From an uncultured SAR86 cluster bacterium (GTDB lineage Bacteria > Pseudomonadota > Gammaproteobacteria > Magnimaribacterales > D2472): 34,027 bases of DNA. The stretch lies in NCBI GenBank assembly GCA_902601475.1, contig CACKNK010000002.1, positions 199,739 to 233,765 of the forward strand, written 5' to 3'. Every line of letters starts with the position of its first letter. The stretch's first letter is position 1. The notes beneath the pieces were generated by a model, which was not told where the DNA came from, ran no database searches, and worked only from the letters and a program-made list of their open reading frames with translations. Below are positions 30,199 to 34,027 of this stretch, in pieces. The translations under genes were made by a program, and so were the position numbers.

Positions 30199-32175
30199 AT
30201 GAATACATTAATACCTCCAGTGCTTGGAATCGTTGGTCTTATTGCAGCCTTCGTCGTATATCTTTTAGTAATGCAGTATCCGGATGGAGAGAAAAAAGTT
30301 AAAAAAATTGGGGACCAGATCCACTCAGGGGCCCTAGCATTCATGAAGACTGAATATAAATATTTACTCATCTTCATTGTGATCCTAGTTGGCTTGGTAT
30401 GGCTTGGACTTGGAATGTATTCTGCAATCGCTGTAATAGTTGGCGCCGCGTGTTCTTCACTTGCTGGTTTTATAGGTATGTATGCTGCTACCAAAGCAAA
30501 TGTTAGAACAGCCACAGCTGCCAAAAAAGAAGGAGCAGCTGCTGCATTATCAGTATCTTTTTATGGGGGCTCAGTGATGGGCTTATGTGTAGCATCCTTA
30601 GGCTTGATTGGTCTAGGTGCCCTTTATTACTTTTTTGTTCCCGCAAATCATGTTCACGCACTAGAAGGCTTTGGCATGGGTGCATCAGTGGTCGCATTAT
30701 TTTCAAGGGTCGGCGGGGGAATCTTCACTAAGAGTGCTGACGTGGGTGCAGATTTAGTAGGTAAAATTGAAGCAGGGATACCTGAAGATGATCCAAGAAA
30801 TCCTGGTGTTATTGCGGACAATGTTGGTGATAATGTTGGTGATGTCGCTGGAATGGGGTCTGATATTTTTGAATCCTATTGTGGTTCCATGATTGCCTCT
30901 ATAGCAATAGCTTATACCCTAGGCTCACAAGATATGATGATGTTGCCATTGGCTTTGGCATCATCTGGTCTCATCGCTTCAATTATTGGAATTTTTATCG
31001 TTAAGCTTCAATCCGCCAAAGCACCAGCTAGTGCGCTTAGATCTGGAACTTTATTGGCTCCAGTAATTTTTGTTGCCATGGCTTATTTTTTAATAGATAC
31101 ATTTCCTGGTGTAGATATGAATGTTTGGTGGTGTGTTATCGCTGGAGCCGTAGGTGGGGTATTGATCGGATTAATTACTGAGTACTATACAGGTGGAAAG
31201 CCGGTCGAAAAGATAGCTGAATCAGGAGAGACTGGATCAGCAACAGTCATGATTTCAGGGCTCTCAGTTGGCATGCAGTCAGTTGTAATCCCGATCGCAA
31301 TTCTTGCTACTATCATATTCGTATCAACCAGTCTTGCTGATGTTTATGGTGTTGGTATTGCCGCAGTTGGCATGCTAGCAACTGTTGGCATTACCATGGC
31401 AATTGATGCTTATGGACCTGTTGCGGACAATGCCGGTGGAATCGCTGAAATGTCAGGCATGGGTAAAAAAGTAAGAGATATCACTGATTCGTTAGATGAA
31501 TTAGGTAATACGACGGCCGCTATTGGAAAAGGGTTTGCAATTGGAGCAGCTGCTTTGGCAGCTCTTGCAATTATTTCTGCTTTTTCAGCTGTTGTAACTG
31601 TAAATAATCCTGAATTCTCACTTTCACTTTCTGATCCAATTGTTCTTGTCGGGATGTTCATTGGTGCATGCATTCCCTTCTTGGTCTCTTCAATTACGAT
31701 GACCGCAGTGGGTGACGCCGCATTTGAAATGATCAATGAGATAAGAAGACAATTTAAAGAGATTAAAGGATTGATGGAAGGCAAAGCAGATCCTGATTCT
31801 GAAAAGTGTGTTGAAATTGCGACCACAGCAGCTCTTAAAAAAATGATGCTTCCAGGTGTCATTGCTGTTTCTATGCCAGCAATAGTAGGGTTTGGTCTTG
31901 GTGCACAAGCCTTGGGTGGAATGTTGGCTGGAGGTTTGCTGGGTTGTGTTTCCTTGGCATTAATGATGGCTAATGCCGGAGGTGCTTGGGATAATGCGAA
32001 GAAATTTGTTGAAAAGGGAAATTTCGGAGGAAAAGGATCTGATACTCATGCAGCTGCAGTTGTTGGCGACACTGTAGGAGATCCGTTCAAGGATACTTCA
32101 GGCCCATCAATGAATATTCTTATTAATGTAATGGCAATCGTAAGCTTAGTTATTGCTCCATTACTAAGCATTTAG
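30199..32175 (+). CDS. hppA: Membrane-bound ion-translocating pyrophosphatase, K+-dependent type
   Basis: This 658-residue protein has about sixteen membrane helices and couples PPi hydrolysis to ion pumping. The active-site blocks are [47 protein letters not shown] (about residues 181-227), [18 protein letters not shown] and a C-terminal [20 protein letters not shown]. The signature [14 protein letters not shown] has A440 and G443 at the positions that are K and T in K+-independent enzymes, so K+ dependence is expected. Whether it pumps H+ or Na+ cannot be decided here. AGGGAG lies eight bases before the ATG. A bidirectional terminator follows. Confidence 0.94.
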   Translation: MNTLIPPVLGIVGLIAAFVVYLLVMQYPDGEKKVKKIGDQIHSGALAFMKTEYKYLLIFIVILVGLVWLGLGMYSAIAVIVGAACSSLAGFIGMYAATKANVRTATAAKKEGAAAALSVSFYGGSVMGLCVASLGLIGLGALYYFFVPANHVHALEGFGMGASVVALFSRVGGGIFTKSADVGADLVGKIEAGIPEDDPRNPGVIADNVGDNVGDVAGMGSDIFESYCGSMIASIAIAYTLGSQDMMMLPLALASSGLIASIIGIFIVKLQSAKAPASALRSGTLLAPVIFVAMAYFLIDTFPGVDMNVWWCVIAGAVGGVLIGLITEYYTGGKPVEKIAESGETGSATVMISGLSVGMQSVVIPIAILATIIFVSTSLADVYGVGIAAVGMLATVGITMAIDAYGPVADNAGGIAEMSGMGKKVRDITDSLDELGNTTAAIGKGFAIGAAALAALAIISAFSAVVTVNNPEFSLSLSDPIVLVGMFIGACIPFLVSSITMTAVGDAAFEMINEIRRQFKEIKGLMEGKADPDSEKCVEIATTAALKKMMLPGVIAVSMPAIVGFGLGAQALGGMLAGGLLGCVSLALMMANAGGAWDNAKKFVEKGNFGGKGSDTHAAAVVGDTVGDPFKDTSGPSMNILINVMAIVSLVIAPLLSI

Positions 32176-32197
32176 AGGAAGCCTAAAAAAATTTAAG

Positions 32198-32222
32198 ATC
32201 CCAGCTTTTGCTGGGATTTTTT
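32198..32222 (+). terminator. Bidirectional terminator between hppA and recG
   Basis: ATCCCAGC (32198-32205) pairs with GCTGGGAT (32210-32217) around a TTTT loop, followed by a T run on the plus strand. On the minus strand an A/T-rich tail with seven T's lies past the stem, so it can also end recG transcription. It overlaps the recG stop codon by two bases. Confidence 0.85.
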
Positions 32223-34027
32223 ATGCATCAGCATAGGCCATTGATCCAGAAACCCATCTTTTGATCAGCTTGTTTGCTAGCTGCCTATCCTCATTAAAGA
32301 TTTTTTCAGCAATTAACTTTGTTTCCTCAAGATACCTGCTATCTCTGATCAGATTGGCATATTTAAAGGGAACTATTCCGGTTTGTTGTGCCCCCATAAT
32401 TTCACCTGGCCCCCTGATTTCAAGATCTTTTTCTGCAATCTTAAAACCATCCTGTGTTTGGCAAAGTACATCCAATCTCTCTGAGGAAACTTCATTAAGT
32501 TTATCTTTATGCAACAAAATGCAATAACTTTGCTTTGACCCTCTGCCAACTCTTCCTCTAAGCTGATGCAACTGTGCAAGACCGAACCGCTCCGCATTCT
32601 CAATGATCATTATGTCAGCATCAGGAACGTCAACTCCGACTTCAATCACTGTTGTTGAAACAAGAATTTTTGTTTTTCCATCTCTAAATTTATCAATCTC
32701 TTCATTTTTTGAATCTTTTGAAAGCTTGCCGTGCACTAAACCAACTTTATCCTCACCGAACTCATCGCATAAGATTTCATGGGTTTGAGTCACTGAACTT
32801 AAGTCCAATGTTTCAGATTCCTCAACCAGGGGACATATCCAATAAATCAGACTATCTTTAGAGATTGCCTCCCTCGTTCTAGATATAAGATTTTCCTTAG
32901 ATTGCATTGACAGCATCGAAGTAATGATTGGTTGTCTGCCTGGCGGCATTTCATCAATAACTGAAACATCCATGTTGGCATAAATGCTCATTGATAAAGT
33001 TCTTGGTATGGGGGTTGCTGTTAAAGTGAGTTGATGAGGATGGATATTCTGATTTTCTGTTTTTTTTATTAGTGCAAGTCTTTGGTTCACACCAAAACGA
33101 TGCTGCTCGTCAATTATTGCCAATGCAAGATTGCAATACTCAACATCTGCCTGAAAGATTGCATGCGTGCCAACAATAAATTTAATTTTTCCTAATTTAA
33201 TTTTCTCAAGGATTTTTTTTCTGACGCTCTTAGTAAGACCGCTCGTCAGCAGTTCAATTTCATCGATATGATTTGGAAAAAAATTTTTTATATTTTCGAA
33301 GTGTTGTTGGGCAAGCAGAGTGGTTGGCGCCATAAATGCAGCTTGAAAATTTGAATCTAACGCTTTTGTTGCTGCAAGAACTGCAACCGCAGTTTTTCCT
33401 GAGCCAACATCACCTTGTACCAATCTCATCATGGGCTCAGATTTAATAAGATCTTTATTTATTTCGCTTTCAACTCTGGACTGAGCAGCGGTTAACTCAT
33501 ACGGAAACATCGATAGAAAGTCCTCGCGCCAACTCCCATTTTCAATGCAAGGCTCTGCTTTACTTGTTTTCATTTTTGATCTTAAAGAAACCATTCCCGT
33601 TTGAAATGCAATTAATTCTTCTTTAAGCAATTTAACTCTTGCAGGATGGGTTCCTCCTGGAACCAGATCATCGATAGGAATTTCAGCACTTGGATTATGA
33701 ATGATTTCTAAGGCATCCTTTATGGACAAGGCGTTATCATCACCATAGTGGTTTAAATTAATTGCTTCATCTTCAAAGTCGTAAACCTTAATTGCTTCTT
33801 GGATAAATTTTTTTATTTTATTCTGACTTATCCCTTTGCATATTCGGTATGTTGGATTGAGTGTTTTTTGAAGCGGTGGCAATTTTTGATTTATTTCATA
33901 ATCGGGATGAATCATTTCTAAACCATATTTACTTAATGAGGTTTTGCCATAACATCTAATGCTTAGGCCTTTTTGAAATTGACGTGTTTGATTTGGATGA
34001 AAATAAAATAACCTTAGATTGAGATAA
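32221..34027 (-). CDS. recG: ATP-dependent DNA helicase RecG, 5'-truncated by the window edge
   Basis: RecG reverses stalled forks and processes Holliday and R-loop junctions. The frame is open from 34027 and continues past the ATG at 33915, so the true start lies outside the window; about 601 residues are visible against a usual 690. Upstream of that ATG the frame reads NLRLFYFHPNQTRQFQKGLSIRCYGKTSLSKYGLEMIHPDY, a recognisable part of the RecG wedge domain. Helicase motifs follow: RLVQGDVGSGKTAVA (Walker A), IDEQHRFGV (DEQH box), LTATPIPRTLSMS, TTVIEVGVDVPDA and QLHQLRGRVGRGSKQ. The C-terminal GEIMGAQQTG is also typical. Confidence 0.95.
   Translation of the reverse strand, partial: YLNLRLFYFHPNQTRQFQKGLSIRCYGKTSLSKYGLEMIHPDYEINQKLPPLQKTLNPTYRICKGISQNKIKKFIQEAIKVYDFEDEAINLNHYGDDNALSIKDALEIIHNPSAEIPIDDLVPGGTHPARVKLLKEELIAFQTGMVSLRSKMKTSKAEPCIENGSWREDFLSMFPYELTAAQSRVESEINKDLIKSEPMMRLVQGDVGSGKTAVAVLAATKALDSNFQAAFMAPTTLLAQQHFENIKNFFPNHIDEIELLTSGLTKSVRKKILEKIKLGKIKFIVGTHAIFQADVEYCNLALAIIDEQHRFGVNQRLALIKKTENQNIHPHQLTLTATPIPRTLSMSIYANMDVSVIDEMPPGRQPIITSMLSMQSKENLISRTREAISKDSLIYWICPLVEESETLDLSSVTQTHEILCDEFGEDKVGLVHGKLSKDSKNEEIDKFRDGKTKILVSTTVIEVGVDVPDADIMIIENAERFGLAQLHQLRGRVGRGSKQSYCILLHKDKLNEVSSERLDVLCQTQDGFKIAEKDLEIRGPGEIMGAQQTGIVPFKYANLIRDSRYLEETKLIAEKIFNEDRQLANKLIKRWVSGSMAYADA

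Noticed and set aside
31410-31862. Long minus-strand open frame of 150 codons inside hppA
   Set aside because: It is antisense to the strongly conserved pyrophosphatase core and shows no recognisable domain.

Overview
The window looks like a chromosome segment of a streamlined, low-GC marine gammaproteobacterium, most like SAR86-type lineages; this placement is inference from gene content. The evidence is the AT-rich composition, tiny or negative gaps between genes (many 1-11 base overlaps), typical gammaproteobacterial neighbours (mutY-yggX, yibN-grxC, yqiB-yqiA, ubiC-ubiA, ntrB-ntrC, HspQ) and marine-type genes (membrane pyrophosphatase, phytanoyl-CoA and TauD-like oxygenases, a TonB receptor). 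I see no mobile element, phage, CRISPR array or rRNA. No stretch over 300 bases lacks a gene; the longest gap is 164 bases (13677-13840).

Layout. 1-2277 (minus): a truncated iron-type ABC permease downstream of rmuC. 2295-5058: aspartate aminotransferase (subgroup Ic), hspQ, a YbjQ protein, a sulfotransferase-like gene and a small membrane protein. 5055-9916: thiD overlapping a GPH-family transporter, a PhzF-like gene, proline iminopeptidase and a phytanoyl-CoA dioxygenase-like gene. 10025-13676: a TolB/FlgO-TPR membrane protein with an atypical Nramp-like transporter, then a TauD-like dioxygenase. 13841-16843: a metal-uptake-like locus with a glycine-rich small protein, a small secreted CxxC/RAPP protein behind a Zur-like box, and a ZnuD-like receptor with five His/Asp/Glu-rich insertions. 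16906-19026: a Rieske oxygenase, tRNA-Phe, and a short-chain dehydrogenase-like protein lacking the YxxxK pair. 19030-21606: gpmA-mutY-yggX facing yibN-grxC. 21596-25239: glnII (eukaryote-type glutamine synthetase) with ntrB and ntrC, a near-perfect sigma-54 promoter, an NtrC palindrome and an intercistronic terminator. 25226-28655: ubiC-ubiA-DUF482-DUF1249-yqiA, every junction overlapping. 28719-32175: a 56-residue rubredoxin overlapping a dicarboxylate/amino-acid symporter, then hppA. 32221-34027: recG, whose 5' end lies beyond the window.

The two parts most worth attention are the nitrogen locus and the metal locus. In the nitrogen locus, GSII replaces the usual GlnA next to NtrBC while a recognisable sigma-54/NtrC control region is kept. 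In the metal locus, a receptor with expanding acidic-His repeats lies downstream of a small secreted protein and a Zur-like operator. Smaller leads are a GPH transporter coupled to thiD, a catalytically degenerate SDR, and a divergent Nramp protein in an operon with a TPR sensor-like protein.
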